A program made the translations under genes and the position numbers. The notes under the pieces were generated by a model that did no database searches, was not told the DNA's origin, and was given only the letters and a program-made list of their open reading frames with translations. From NCBI GenBank assembly GCA_965205735.1, contig OZ242179.1, positions 1,240,001 through 1,304,000 of the forward strand: DNA of 64,000 bases, read 5' to 3'. Positions within the stretch are counted from its first letter, which is position 1; each line of letters starts with the position of its first letter. The DNA is from VXNE01 sp965205735 (GTDB lineage: Bacteria > Pseudomonadota > Gammaproteobacteria > Pseudomonadales > Azotimanducaceae). This document shows, piece after piece, positions 53,648 through 63,108 of this stretch.

Positions 53648-54106
53648 TCAGGCGTTCGGGTCGACGCGGCAGTACGGCGGCGCGAGTTCAAGCTGGACGG
53701 CGGTGGACTCCGCGTGGGAAAGCGTCAACGCCCCGCCCAGACAGACGCCGTTCGCGAGCACGACGAGAGGCCTGTCGAGGGCCAGACGCCAGCCTTCCGG
53801 GACATCCACGACGTAGGTTTCGTAGTCCGCATGGCGGGCCGCTTCGGCGGGGTCCGGCGGCGGCGCGTTGCCGAAGACAACGTAGGCGCGCCCGCGCAGC
53901 ATGGCCTCGCGACCGAGGCCCGCGATCTGGTCCAGGACATAGTCCTGCTCGCTGGCTCGCGTCGCCGCGGCATAGAGCCGCTGGAGGTTCGGCATCGCGA
54001 GCGCTGTCGCCAGGCCCACAACGGCCAGCACGACCAGCAGTTCAAGCAGGGTAAAGCCGCCCCGCAGGCTACGAGCTTCCTTGCGGCAGGTATCCGATGT
54101 CCGCAT
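53648..54106 (-). CDS. gspH: GspH minor pseudopilin
   Basis: Prepilin site LRGG followed by FTLLELLVVLAVVGLATALA, then the small GspH domain (EQDYVLDQIAGLGREAMLRG, WRLALDRPLVVLANGVCLGG) to residue 152. Starts inside the end of gspG (38-base overlap). Links the major pseudopilin to the tip complex. It is the last gsp gene before the Uma2/Rpn insertion. Confidence 0.82.
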   Translation of the reverse strand: MRTSDTCRKEARSLRGGFTLLELLVVLAVVGLATALAMPNLQRLYAAATRASEQDYVLDQIAGLGREAMLRGRAYVVFGNAPPPDPAEAARHADYETYVVDVPEGWRLALDRPLVVLANGVCLGGALTLSHAESTAVQLELAPPYCRVDPNA

Positions 54107-54524
54107 TGTCGTCTTCCCCGCCCTTGGCCGAGTCCGCGCCGAAGGAGTAAAGGACGAAGCCCTGGAGATTGTTCACCGGCGCCTCGTATTGATAGGGGCT
54201 CCGCCACGGGTCCGCCGGCAATACATCTTCCAGGTACGGACCGCGCCAGTAGTCGGCGACATCGTCCGGCGGCGACATCAGGGCGGCCAGGCCCTGGGCG
54301 GTGGTTGGATAGGCGCCGATATCGAGCCTGTAAGTCTGCAGAGCGCCGCGCAGCATCTTGACCTGCGTCTGGGCGACGGCGATCTTGGAACTGTCGAGCC
54401 GGTCCAGGAGTCTGGGGCCGACCAGGCCGGCGAGCAGGCCAATGATGACCAGCACGATCATCAGTTCGATCAGGGAGAATCCCCTGGCCGGGCTTTTCAT
54501 GGCGCGCATGGCGCGCTCGCTCAT
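54069..54524 (-). CDS. gspG: GspG major pseudopilin
   Basis: ATG 54524 (MSERAMRAMKSPARG) gives a normal short leader before FSLIELMIVLVIIGLLAGLV with Glu-5. The body carries the family features DRLDSSKIAVAQTQVKMLRG, LDIGAYPTTAQGLAALM, YLEDVLPADPWRSPYQYEAP and a C-terminal GADSAKGGEDDNADIG that binds calcium. It forms the shaft of the pseudopilus. It follows gspF by 7 bases. Confidence 0.93.
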   Translation of the reverse strand: MSERAMRAMKSPARGFSLIELMIVLVIIGLLAGLVGPRLLDRLDSSKIAVAQTQVKMLRGALQTYRLDIGAYPTTAQGLAALMSPPDDVADYWRGPYLEDVLPADPWRSPYQYEAPVNNLQGFVLYSFGADSAKGGEDDNADIGYLPQGSS

Positions 54525-54531
54525 GGGGCGC

Positions 54532-55728
54532 TCAAAGCACAATTTCATTGACACTCGTTATCGCCAATATCATGCCGATCATGATGGTTCCCAGGAACCC
54601 CCCGATCAGCAGGACGGCCGCCGGCTCGATGAACGTGAGAACGCGCCGCATGCGCCGCGCGCTGTTCTCTTCATATAAATTCGCCAGCGCCCGCATCATT
54701 TCCGCCAGCCGTCCAGACTGTTCGCCGACGCGGATCAGATTGTAGCCCGTCGGCGTCAGCGCGTCCTGCTGCTCCAGCGCCGCCGACAACGCCACGCCGC
54801 TTCTCACGTCGTCCGCCGCCCGGTCCAGCATCTCCTTGCGGCGGCTGATCCGCACGCCCCGGGACGCGAGGTCCAGGGCGTCCATGAGTTCGACCCGGCT
54901 CGCGAGCATCGCGCCCATGACGGAGGCCCACTTGGCGGTATCGACCTGGGAAAACCAGCCGCGCACCAAGGGCAGCGTAGCGACGGCGTCGGTCAGCCTG
55001 CGGCGAAATCCCTCGCGCCGCATCAGCGCCACGCCGACTGCGGCGGCGGCGGCGACGATGGCCGCCAGCAACCAGCCGTTGGCATTGAACCAGGCGCCGG
55101 TGTTGAGGACGGCCGACGCCAGGAACGGCAGGTCCTCGCCAGACTCGAGCAGGTTGGAAAACTGCGGCACGACGAACGTGAACACGACAAGCACCGCCGC
55201 GATGCCCGCGACGATCAGTATCGCCGGATACGCAAGCGCCCCCTGGATGTCCGAGGCGACCCGCAGGTCGTATTCCATTTGCTGCACCGCGCCGCGCAGC
55301 GCCTCGGCCAGACGGCCGCTGTGTTCGCCGGCTTCCACCAGTTGGTAGACATAGTCTGGAAGGGGCAAGTCGCTCGCGCGCAGCACCTCCAGGTAGCTTT
55401 GCCCGCGCATGAGGCCGCGCGCCATCCCATCGAACGCCGCCGCGAGACGGGGATGGTGGGTGCCTCGGCCCTGGGCGGTCACCGCGTCCCCCAGGGCCAC
55501 GCCGGATTCGAGCAGGGTGGCGAGTTCGTTGAACGCTACCGTCACGTCCTGGGCCCGCGGACCGCGGCGCCACCCGCGCAGCGCCGGGGCGCGGTGCTCG
55601 TCGACGGCGACGACCGTCTGGCCGTCGCGGGAGAACTGGCGCACGACGTCCGCGCGGGAGCCAGCCTCAACGCGGCCGTGGCTCGCTTGACCGTTGCTGT
55701 CGACGATCTCGTAGTCGTATTCCGGCAT
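54532..55728 (-). CDS. gspF: GspF inner-membrane platform protein
   Basis: The 398-aa protein begins MPEYDYEIVDSNGQASHGRV and has two T2SSF domains (VTVAFNELATLLESGVALGD, SQVDTAKWASVMGAMLASRV), three membrane helices (about 168-190, 218-238, 370-392) and the conserved LIRVGEQSGRLAEMMRALAN. Works with GspE and GspL to drive pseudopilus assembly. Intact, placed between gspE and gspG. Confidence 0.93.
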   Translation of the reverse strand: MPEYDYEIVDSNGQASHGRVEAGSRADVVRQFSRDGQTVVAVDEHRAPALRGWRRGPRAQDVTVAFNELATLLESGVALGDAVTAQGRGTHHPRLAAAFDGMARGLMRGQSYLEVLRASDLPLPDYVYQLVEAGEHSGRLAEALRGAVQQMEYDLRVASDIQGALAYPAILIVAGIAAVLVVFTFVVPQFSNLLESGEDLPFLASAVLNTGAWFNANGWLLAAIVAAAAAVGVALMRREGFRRRLTDAVATLPLVRGWFSQVDTAKWASVMGAMLASRVELMDALDLASRGVRISRRKEMLDRAADDVRSGVALSAALEQQDALTPTGYNLIRVGEQSGRLAEMMRALANLYEENSARRMRRVLTFIEPAAVLLIGGFLGTIMIGMILAITSVNEIVL

Positions 55729-55755
55729 CGTTCGGCCTGGTGAGAGTTGCGGGCC

Positions 55756-57504
55756 CTAGCCCGCCTCGGCGTCTATCACCATGGCGCGCATCAACTCCTC
55801 CACCGTCGTCTCTCCGCGCGACGCCTTGATGAGGCCGTCCTCGACCAGGGTGCGGCAGCCCTGTTCCCGCGCCAGGCGCTTCAGTTCGTTCAGGTGCGCG
55901 CCGGAAACGATCATGTCCTGCAGGCCATCCGACATCGGCACCAGTTCGTAGATGCCGGTGCGGCCGCGATAGCCCGTGTGACGGCAGTGGTCGCAGCCTT
56001 CGACCGTGACCCAGTGGTTGCCGACCATGTGCGCCGGCACGGCGTCCAGGTAGCCATCCGCCAGCGCCGGCCGCGGAACCGGCACGGAGCAGTTGGGGCA
56101 GGCCTTGCGCACCAGGCGCTGCGCCTGCACGCCCCGGATCGGCGCCGCCACCAGAAACGGCTCGACCCCCATGTCGATGAGGCGGGTGAAGCTCGATATG
56201 GCGTCGTTGGTGTGCAACGTGGACAGAACCACGTGGCCGGTCAGCGCCGAGCGGATAGCGATGTCCGCCGTCTCCAGATCCCGGATCTCGCCGATCATGA
56301 TGATGTCGGGATCCTGCCGCAGAATCGCGCGGAGGGCGCGGGCGAAGGTCATGCCGATTTCGGTATGGACCTGCATCTGCGTGATGTTCGGCATCTGGTA
56401 TTCGACCGGATCTTCCACGGTGATGATCTTCTTGACGCCGTCGTCGATCTCCTCCAGGGCGGCGGCGAGCGTGGTGGACTTGCCGGAACCCGTCGGACCC
56501 GTGACGAGGATGATGCCGTTGGTGGTCCCGAGCCAGCCTCGGAACAGCTTGCGATGGTCGGGCTCCATGCCGAGGTTGTCGAACACCAGGTCGTCGCGCT
56601 CCTTGGAGAGCAGGCGCAGGACCAGGGATTCGCCGAATGCGCACGGCACCGTGGACACGCGGATGTCCATCTCGCGCCCCGAAATGCGCTCCGTGATGCG
56701 GCCGTCCTGGGGCAGCCGGCGTTCCGCGATGTCAAGTCCCGCGACCAGCTTGATGCGCGACGCGACGGCGGCGAAGCGGTCCTTCGACTGCGTCAGCCGG
56801 GTGTGCAGCACGCCGTCGACGCGCATGCGCACGGAGAAAGCCTCTTCGGCGGGTTCGACATGGATGTCGGACGCCCCCAGATCCACAGCTTGCGACAGCA
56901 GGTTGTTGACCAGTTCGATCACCGGGGCCTGCTCGGCCAGATCGCGCAGTTGTTGCGCCTGGTCGCCGGCGAACAGCTCCTCCATCGCGCGCTCCTCGCG
57001 GACCTTGTCGAGAGCGCGATCGAGGTGGTGGTTCGCGGTGAGACAGAAACGGATGGAAGGAGCAGCGGACGCGTTCGCGGTCTGGTAGAAGTACTCCAAC
57101 GTCTGCGCCACGGTGTGGTCGGGTATGTCGCGGGCGAGACAGTAGATATTCTCGTCCTGCTGCCACATCAGGACGGCGTTGTCGAGGAACCAGGTGAGCT
57201 TGATCGGCGACGCCGACATGAAGCGGTACATGTCCAGCGTGTCCGGCAGATCCTCCGCTTCGGCGAGATACAGCGCGCCGATCTGCTCCGCCAGCGTGCG
57301 CAGCAGCATGTCTTCGGAAATGGCGCCCGTGCGGACCAGCAGCGTGCCCAGCCGGCCGCCCACGGAGCGCTGAATCTGCAGCGCCTTGTCGATGTCGGCT
57401 TGCGGCGCGGCGTTCCGTTCGACCAGCATCTCGCCCAGACGTTTGCCCTGGCCCTGCTCTGGCCGCACCTGTTGCTCCCGCTGCCCTTGCTCTGTTGTGG
57501 CCAA
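55756..57504 (-). CDS. gspE: GspE secretion ATPase
   Basis: The 582-aa hexameric ATPase has the N1E domain (LGEMLVERNAAPQADIDKAL), Walker A (VTGPTGSGKSTTLAAALEEI), Asp box (ITVEDPVEY), Walker B (DIIMIGEIRDLETADIA), His box (TGHVVLSTLHTNDAISSF) and the four-Cys zinc motif (CPNC...CDHC). The first gene of the surviving gsp block. All catalytic motifs intact, so the motor itself should work if the frameshifted partners do. Confidence 0.96.
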   Translation of the reverse strand: MATTEQGQREQQVRPEQGQGKRLGEMLVERNAAPQADIDKALQIQRSVGGRLGTLLVRTGAISEDMLLRTLAEQIGALYLAEAEDLPDTLDMYRFMSASPIKLTWFLDNAVLMWQQDENIYCLARDIPDHTVAQTLEYFYQTANASAAPSIRFCLTANHHLDRALDKVREERAMEELFAGDQAQQLRDLAEQAPVIELVNNLLSQAVDLGASDIHVEPAEEAFSVRMRVDGVLHTRLTQSKDRFAAVASRIKLVAGLDIAERRLPQDGRITERISGREMDIRVSTVPCAFGESLVLRLLSKERDDLVFDNLGMEPDHRKLFRGWLGTTNGIILVTGPTGSGKSTTLAAALEEIDDGVKKIITVEDPVEYQMPNITQMQVHTEIGMTFARALRAILRQDPDIIMIGEIRDLETADIAIRSALTGHVVLSTLHTNDAISSFTRLIDMGVEPFLVAAPIRGVQAQRLVRKACPNCSVPVPRPALADGYLDAVPAHMVGNHWVTVEGCDHCRHTGYRGRTGIYELVPMSDGLQDMIVSGAHLNELKRLAREQGCRTLVEDGLIKASRGETTVEELMRAMVIDAEAG

Positions 57505-57681
57505 AAGGCTTCCTGGACCCCGCTATCTACCGCGTACCGCGCGCCCGCGCGCGTGAAATCACTTCAACGGGCAACGGTACCAGACTCCCATGGAAAAAAC
57601 GCCTCCCGGGAGCGCCAGCGACCGGGGGCGGTGGTTCCACGGGAGACGAGCGGGGCCGGGCCGGAGCCCTCAGCCGGGAGC

Positions 57682-57700
57682 GCGAGGGGAAACCCCTCGC
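57682..57700. repeat. Short perfect hairpin upstream of gspE
   Basis: GCGAGGGG-AAA-CCCCTCGC, 8-bp perfect stem with 3-base loop, in the 280-base space between the fused hydrolase gene and gspE. No T-run follows, so it is not an ordinary terminator; possibly a REP-like hairpin. Confidence 0.5.
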
Positions 57701-57782
57701 AAGAGAGAAACCGAAGCCGAAGGCGTCGGCTGTGGGGCATGTGTGTGACATCGCATCATTCGCGAGGGTCGTGTCGCGAGGG

Positions 57783-59894
57783 TCAAGCCCCGCGCGCGCG
57801 CAGGCGCGTCGACGAAACGTCGCTGCGGAACTCCGCTTCGCTGAAGCCCTCTGACAAGGCGCGCAGTCTGTCTGGCAGCTTGAGGTCGTCCAGTGTGACG
57901 AAGCGGTCGCCTTCGGCGCGGCCGAGTACGCGGCCGAAAACGAGGAAGCGGCATCCGATCTCGGCGAGTTCGTCGACCGCCGCGTTCACATCGCCGCTTT
58001 CGTAGTACTTCGAATCCGCGATGCGGCGCATGGTGTCCGCGCCGACGACGAACGTAACCCCGCCGAAGACGCGCGCCTTCTCAAGGAAGGTGGATGTATT
58101 CGTCAACCAGACATCCTCGGACGCGCCGAACTGTTCTCTGCGCGCCCGCATGTCGTGGAAATTGAGCGGCGGCTTGTCGACGTTGCGTATGCAGATTTCG
58201 AACGCGACAGGTTCGCCCAAGCGTGTGGCCGCGGCGGCGACCATCCGCCGGTGGCCTTCGTGCAACGGATTGAAGGCCCCGGGAAGAATTGCTTTCGGCG
58301 CGCCGGCACCGACCGCCGGGCGCGCGCCGGACAAGAGTTCCTGCGTTTCCGGGTCGCCCTCGGCGACGTGCGCCTGCAGGGTGTCTCCGTCTGTCAGTTT
58401 TATGCCGGGATGGCCGATGCCAAAGGCATCCGCCAGGGCCGCCAGCGCGACATCGCCCAGGAGACGCTCCTCCCCCTCGCGGCTGCGCTCGCCCTTGGCC
58501 AGGCGAAGCGAGGTGGTGTGGGTCCGCGCGGCTGTCTGCAGGGCGCAATACGCCCGATGGTCGCCTCTCTTCGGGCGCGACGAACTGAGGCTCGCGGTGA
58601 TCGCGAAGCCGAACGTCTCCGCCTTTTTCGCCGTTGGGGCAAGTTGCTTCGCGCGCAAGAACGCGCACATGGCGAGATCCCGCGCGGTTTCGGCGCTGCA
58701 AGCCCGCTCCGGCGGCGCACCCAAGAGCGTCGCGAGCGACGCTTCCGCGTAGGGAATGCCCGCTTCGATCAGCGTGGCCGAAGCCCCGGGAACCTGCAGG
58801 AGGTCGGACAGCACGAGCGAGCCGCCGCCCGTCACATAGATGACGCCCCGATGCGGCCGATCGTGGAGCCCGCGGGCGATGTCGATCCTGGTCGCCGTTC
58901 CGCCCTCAACCAAGGCCGCTCTCTTGCGAGGAGGCCGTCCTCGCGTTGTCTGGCGATGCGGACTGCCGGGGTGAGGGCTCTGCCGGTGGGGTTTCGCCGG
59001 TGGGGTTTCGCCGGATGAGGTCTCGCCCAGGAACTCGCGGACGATGGACAGGAATGTCGTCAACTGGTCATGGTGGGCCCAGTGGCCGGCATCCTCGATC
59101 ACCGCCATGCGCATCTTCGACAAGTACCTGGCGCGTCCGTCTTTCGCCGGATTGGGGACCCACGACTCCGAGCCGTAGACCAGCAGGGTTGGACAGGCGA
59201 TGCGCTCGTACAAGTGGTGGGTCTGATCCGCCGTCAGCCCCACCGGCGGCGACGACCGCACGTAGTTGTCGAACTTCCAGCTATAGGTCCCGTCCTCGTT
59301 CTGGTTGCTGCCATGGATCGTTAGGTGGCGCGCCTGCGCTTCCGACAAGTGGGGGTTCTCCGCTTGCATGCGATGGAACGCCTCTTCCAGGGTCGGGTAC
59401 CGGCGCGGCAGCCGGCCGGAGATCCTGCGCGCATTGCGCACCCAGTCGTCCAGCAGGCGCCCGGTCGCCGCGCTGTCGCCGCCCCTCGCGGCGACCGGCG
59501 GCAAACCCATTCCCTCGACGGCGACGAGCGTCTTGACCGTATCCGGATACAACCCGGTGTACGCCAGGGACACGGACGCACCGAGCGAGTGGGCGATGAT
59601 CGTCGCCGGCGTCATCTTCTTCTGATGCAGAAGCTGCGCGATGTCGTAGACATAGTCGACGGTGCTGTAACTGCCGCCGATCATCCACTGGGAATCGCCG
59701 TGGCCGCGCAGGTCGGGCGCAATGACGTGATAGTCACGGCTCAAGTCCCGAGCGACCCAATCCCAGTTCCGGCAATGATCGCGACCGCCGTGCACGAGCA
59801 GCATGGGCGGCGCGTCGTCATTGCCCCAGTCGACGTAATGCAGCCGCAGGCGCTGGGAAAAGTAGACGTGCGATGTCGGGCCGCTTTCGATCAT
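57783..59894 (-). CDS. Fusion: alpha/beta hydrolase, CinA-like domain, nucleotidyltransferase
   Basis: ATG 59894 (MIESGPTSHVYFSQRL) starts an alpha/beta hydrolase (GHGDSQW; nucleophile elbow AHSLGAS; catalytic His in AGHWAHHDQL) to about residue 285. A Pro/His/Arg-rich linker leads to a CinA C-terminal-like domain (GVIYVTGGGSLVLSDLLQVP, SAETARDLAMCAFL, ITASLSSSRPKRGDHR). Then comes a nucleotidyltransferase (ILPGAFNPLHEGHRRM, with H-x-G-H). The last two domains occur together in other organisms; joining to a hydrolase is unusual. The junction holds a 14-bp tandem duplication. Losing one unit would give the hydrolase its own stop next to a TTG start, so the fusion may be recent. Confidence 0.8.
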   Translation of the reverse strand: MIESGPTSHVYFSQRLRLHYVDWGNDDAPPMLLVHGGRDHCRNWDWVARDLSRDYHVIAPDLRGHGDSQWMIGGSYSTVDYVYDIAQLLHQKKMTPATIIAHSLGASVSLAYTGLYPDTVKTLVAVEGMGLPPVAARGGDSAATGRLLDDWVRNARRISGRLPRRYPTLEEAFHRMQAENPHLSEAQARHLTIHGSNQNEDGTYSWKFDNYVRSSPPVGLTADQTHHLYERIACPTLLVYGSESWVPNPAKDGRARYLSKMRMAVIEDAGHWAHHDQLTTFLSIVREFLGETSSGETPPAKPHRQSPHPGSPHRQTTRGRPPRKRAALVEGGTATRIDIARGLHDRPHRGVIYVTGGGSLVLSDLLQVPGASATLIEAGIPYAEASLATLLGAPPERACSAETARDLAMCAFLRAKQLAPTAKKAETFGFAITASLSSSRPKRGDHRAYCALQTAARTHTTSLRLAKGERSREGEERLLGDVALAALADAFGIGHPGIKLTDGDTLQAHVAEGDPETQELLSGARPAVGAGAPKAILPGAFNPLHEGHRRMVAAAATRLGEPVAFEICIRNVDKPPLNFHDMRARREQFGASEDVWLTNTSTFLEKARVFGGVTFVVGADTMRRIADSKYYESGDVNAAVDELAEIGCRFLVFGRVLGRAEGDRFVTLDDLKLPDRLRALSEGFSEAEFRSDVSSTRLRARGA
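58983..59010. repeat. 14-bp tandem duplication in the fusion linker
   Basis: Two perfect copies of CCGGTGGGGTTTCG, flanked by degenerate 15-base relatives, exactly at the hydrolase/CinA linker. Because 14 is not a multiple of three, copy number decides whether the two domains share a frame. Confidence 0.8.
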
Positions 59895-60059
59895 CCGACG
59901 ATTATAGCGGGCGCATCGTCCGCACGAACCTCCGCGCGAAAATCCGCGCGCTGACCGCGCTGCGGCGGTTGCGCTGCGGGCGGGCGGGCGGCGCGGAGGA
60001 CGGCGGCGCGGAGGGCGTACGCAACGCACGCAACAAGATGCGGCGATGTCGCGACTTGC

Positions 60060-60600
60060 CGATGGCTGTCCACGGGCATCCGGCACTGCCAACGGCGATG
60101 GCTGTCCACGGGCATCCCGGTCCACGGGCATCCCGCATGAGGATGGAGCCACATCGCCACCTGCCAGTGGCCGATGCGATGGCTGTCCACGCGGCCCTCG
60201 CTTGCCGACGTGGCTGTCCTAGCGCATCGATCCCATTCGACATGGCTGTCCTAGTACGTCGATCCCATTCGACATGGCTGTCCCAGCGAATCCATCGATC
60301 CCATTCGACATGGCTGTCCCAGCGAATCGGTCTCAGCGCGTGGCCAAACCATATCCGTTCTTCGATATGGCTGTCCCAGTGTGCATCTCCCATGGCTGTC
60401 CCACAGTGTCTCTCCTCCGTTCGCTATGGCTGTCCCACCGTGTCTTTCGCTATGGTCCCACCGTGTCTGTCCCACCGTGTCTCTCCTCGTCCCAGACGGG
60501 TCAGATGGCTGTCCTTTCCTCTTGGTCCCAGCGCCCGTCCAGGCTGCCCGAGCTACCGTGGATGGCTGTCCTAGCCACCCTGTCCTAGCCGCCCCACTAC
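60060..60600 (-). repeat. Array F of the GGACAGCCAT repeat family
   Basis: At least twelve ATGGCTGTCC copies (plus-strand sense, for example at 60062, 60098, 60179, 60242, 60274, 60309, 60367, 60392, 60426, 60504 and 60562) with spacers of 25-80 bases. A subgroup has a longer unit (CGATCCCATTCGACATGG repeated every 32-35 bases). It fills the divergent region between the fusion gene and acetoacetyl-CoA synthetase. Confidence 0.8.
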
Positions 60601-60711
60601 TGTGCTGTTCTTGCAACGTCCCCACCTTTGGCGAAGAATCCGCGAAATGCCATGGAACCCGTCCCGATGACGAAATCTTTGCTCGCCCCGTCGGCGCCGG
60701 TATCGCTGGCG

Positions 60712-62613
60712 ATGAGCCAACCATTGATGACGCCAACTGCCGAAACGGTAGAAATGTCAAATCTGGCGGAGTTCATGCGAGGCCACGGATTCGATGACTT
60801 TGACGCGTTGCACGCGTGGTCCGTCGACGACCGTGACGCGTTTTGGCGAGCGCTGTGGGACTTTTGCGAGGTCATCGCCACAGCCGAGGCACCGCGAGCG
60901 CTGGAACAGGGCGACGACTTTCTGCGCTCCCGCTGGTTCCAGGGCGCCGAACTCAACTTCGCGGAGAACCTGCTGCGCTGGAAGGACGGTCGAACCGCTA
61001 TCGTGGGGGTGGTTGAGAATGGCGAACGCCGGACGCTCACTTACGCGCAGCTGTATCGCTCCGTCGCGCGGGTCGCCGCGGAGTTCCGCGAGCGGGGCGT
61101 TGTGCCCGGGGATCGCATCGCCGGCTGGCTGCCCAACGTCCCCGAAGCCGTGATTTGCATGCTTGCGGGGGCAAGCCTTGGAGCAGTCTGGACATCCTGT
61201 TCGCCGGATTTCGGCGTCGAGGGCGCATTGGACCGGTTCGGCCAGACCCAACCAAAGCTCTTGATCTCATGCGACACATACCAGTATGCAGGCAAGAAGT
61301 TCGATATGTCCGCCAAGGCCGAGGAGGTCCGGCAACGCATCGGTTCAGTTGAAGCGCTGTTGTGGGCCCGAGATATTGAACGGACGGTGACAGAACGCCC
61401 GGAAGAGACAATATCTTTCCAGCCGCGCGGCTTCGACGATCCGCTATACGTGCTCTATTCGTCTGGCACTACGGGCAAACCCAAATGCATAGTGCACGGC
61501 ATTGGGGGAACGTTGCTGCAACATTTGAAGGAGCATCGTCTGCACGTAGATCTGTCCCGCAGCGACACCCTGTTCTACTTCACTACCTGCGGCTGGATGA
61601 TGTGGAACTGGCTCGTGTCGGGTCTGGCCAGCGGCTGTGCGATAGTGCTGTACGACGGCTCACCGTTCCACCCTCGTCGCAGCGAACTGATCGATCTTAT
61701 CGACGCGGAAGGGATTACGATATTCGGCGTAAGCGCCAAGTATCTCTCCGCACTAGAGAAATTCGGCGTAAAGCCGCGCGCGAGCCATCGCCTAACGAAA
61801 CTGCGTTCGATTCTTTCTACCGGCTCCCCGCTCGCCCCCGAAGGATTTCATTACATTTACCGCGACTTCAAGAAGGATGTGGCCCTCGCCTCCATTTCCG
61901 GCGGCACTGATATCGTCTCGTGCTTCGCTCTCGGCAATCCGCTATTGCCGGTGTACGCGGGCGAGTTGCAATCGAAAGGGCTGGGCATGGCCATTGACGT
62001 GTTCAGCGAGGACGGCAAACCACTGCCTCCAGGAGAAAAAGGCGAGCTCGTCTGCACCAAATCGTTCCCGTCGCGACCAACGGGATTCTGGAACGATCCT
62101 GATGGAGCGAAGTTCCGCGCCGCCTACTTCGAGAAGTTCGACAATGTGTGGGCGCACGGCGACTTCGCCGAATTTACTGCCCACAGCGGCATCATCATTC
62201 ACGGGCGCAGCGACGCGGTGCTAAATCCGGGCGGCGTTCGCATCGGCACGGCGGAGATCTACCGCCAAGTTGAATCCGTAGACGCCGTCGTCGAAGCGCT
62301 GTGCGTTGCACAGTCATGGCGCGACGATGTACGCATCGTCCTTTTCGTTGTGCTGCGGGAAGGATTGACGCTGGACAGCTCTCTACGTGCCGAAATCAAG
62401 GATCGTATTCGCGAAAACGCATCGCCGCGACACGTGCCTGCATTGGTCCTGCAAGTTACCGACGTTCCCCGCACCATGAGTGGAAAGATCGCGGAACTCG
62501 CCGTGCGCGACGTCATCCACGGACGAGAACCTAGCAACGCGGCAGCACTCGCAAACCCGGAATCTTTGGATCAATTCAGGGAAATTCCGTCGTTGGACCG
62601 ACAACGGCGTTAG
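60712..62613 (+). CDS. aacS: Acetoacetyl-CoA synthetase
   Basis: Activates acetoacetate to acetoacetyl-CoA with ATP, feeding ketone bodies or storage-polymer breakdown into central metabolism. The protein has the ACAS N-terminal region (SNLAEFMRGHGFDDFDALHA, FAENLL), ATP loop LYSSGTTGKPKCIVHG, TCGWMMWNW, SGGTDIVSCF, HGDFAEFTAHSGIIIHGRSD and the C-terminal catalytic Lys in TMSGKIAELAVRD, and the usual length. I prefer ATG 60712 (MSQPLMTPTAETVE), the family-like start. ATG 60652 and 60667 are in frame and none has a clear ribosome site. Confidence 0.93.
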   Translation: MSQPLMTPTAETVEMSNLAEFMRGHGFDDFDALHAWSVDDRDAFWRALWDFCEVIATAEAPRALEQGDDFLRSRWFQGAELNFAENLLRWKDGRTAIVGVVENGERRTLTYAQLYRSVARVAAEFRERGVVPGDRIAGWLPNVPEAVICMLAGASLGAVWTSCSPDFGVEGALDRFGQTQPKLLISCDTYQYAGKKFDMSAKAEEVRQRIGSVEALLWARDIERTVTERPEETISFQPRGFDDPLYVLYSSGTTGKPKCIVHGIGGTLLQHLKEHRLHVDLSRSDTLFYFTTCGWMMWNWLVSGLASGCAIVLYDGSPFHPRRSELIDLIDAEGITIFGVSAKYLSALEKFGVKPRASHRLTKLRSILSTGSPLAPEGFHYIYRDFKKDVALASISGGTDIVSCFALGNPLLPVYAGELQSKGLGMAIDVFSEDGKPLPPGEKGELVCTKSFPSRPTGFWNDPDGAKFRAAYFEKFDNVWAHGDFAEFTAHSGIIIHGRSDAVLNPGGVRIGTAEIYRQVESVDAVVEALCVAQSWRDDVRIVLFVVLREGLTLDSSLRAEIKDRIRENASPRHVPALVLQVTDVPRTMSGKIAELAVRDVIHGREPSNAAALANPESLDQFREIPSLDRQRR

Positions 62614-62719
62614 GTCGGCTACCAAGCTCGCCGACCTCTGCTCGGCCACCCGCAATTCAGTATCGCAAGTCGTTCCGCCGTCTCGGCGATGCGGCGAAGC
62701 GGGTAAGGATCGCCGGGAC

Positions 62720-62965
62720 AGGTCGGGACACCCATCTCCTGAGGTTAGGACAGCCATCCCGGGGCTTGGGGAACACCTGGAAAGTCGGGACACCCATCTC
62801 ATCTGGACACCCATCGCCGTCGACAGGGCAATGGGCGCATCTTCGCCGGGGCAGGCGTGGCTTCGGTGGGAATAGTCGGGACACCCATCTCCATTTGGAC
62901 AGCCATCGCCGGCGACGGGGCAATGGGCGCATCTTCGCGAGACAGGCGCGGCTTCGGAGACGTAG
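62720..62965 (+). repeat. Array G of the repeat family, directly upstream of the RAYT gene
   Basis: Six motif copies (GGGACACCCAT or GGACAGCCAT) within two direct repeats of about 91 bp (62784-62874 and 62875-62965). Each carries a pair of motifs separated by 7-9 bases and a shared tail (GGGCAATGGGCGCATCTTCG). Followed after about 150 bases by the transposase start. Confidence 0.8.
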
Positions 62966-63108
62966 GGCGACCCAGTTCGGCCGGCGCGCGGCCGCATCGG
63001 CGCGCACGAAGGCGGGGCGATCAGCCACTCCGCGCGGTGGCGACGTCGCGCGCCCCGCAGCGGCGCGCGCCGCTACCCGCGCTGCCGGGAGCGGATCACA
63101 ATGCCCCA

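Noticed and set aside
57682..57700. Hairpin as rho-independent terminator of the fusion gene
   Set aside because: No T-run follows the stem on the minus strand; kept only as a hairpin repeat.
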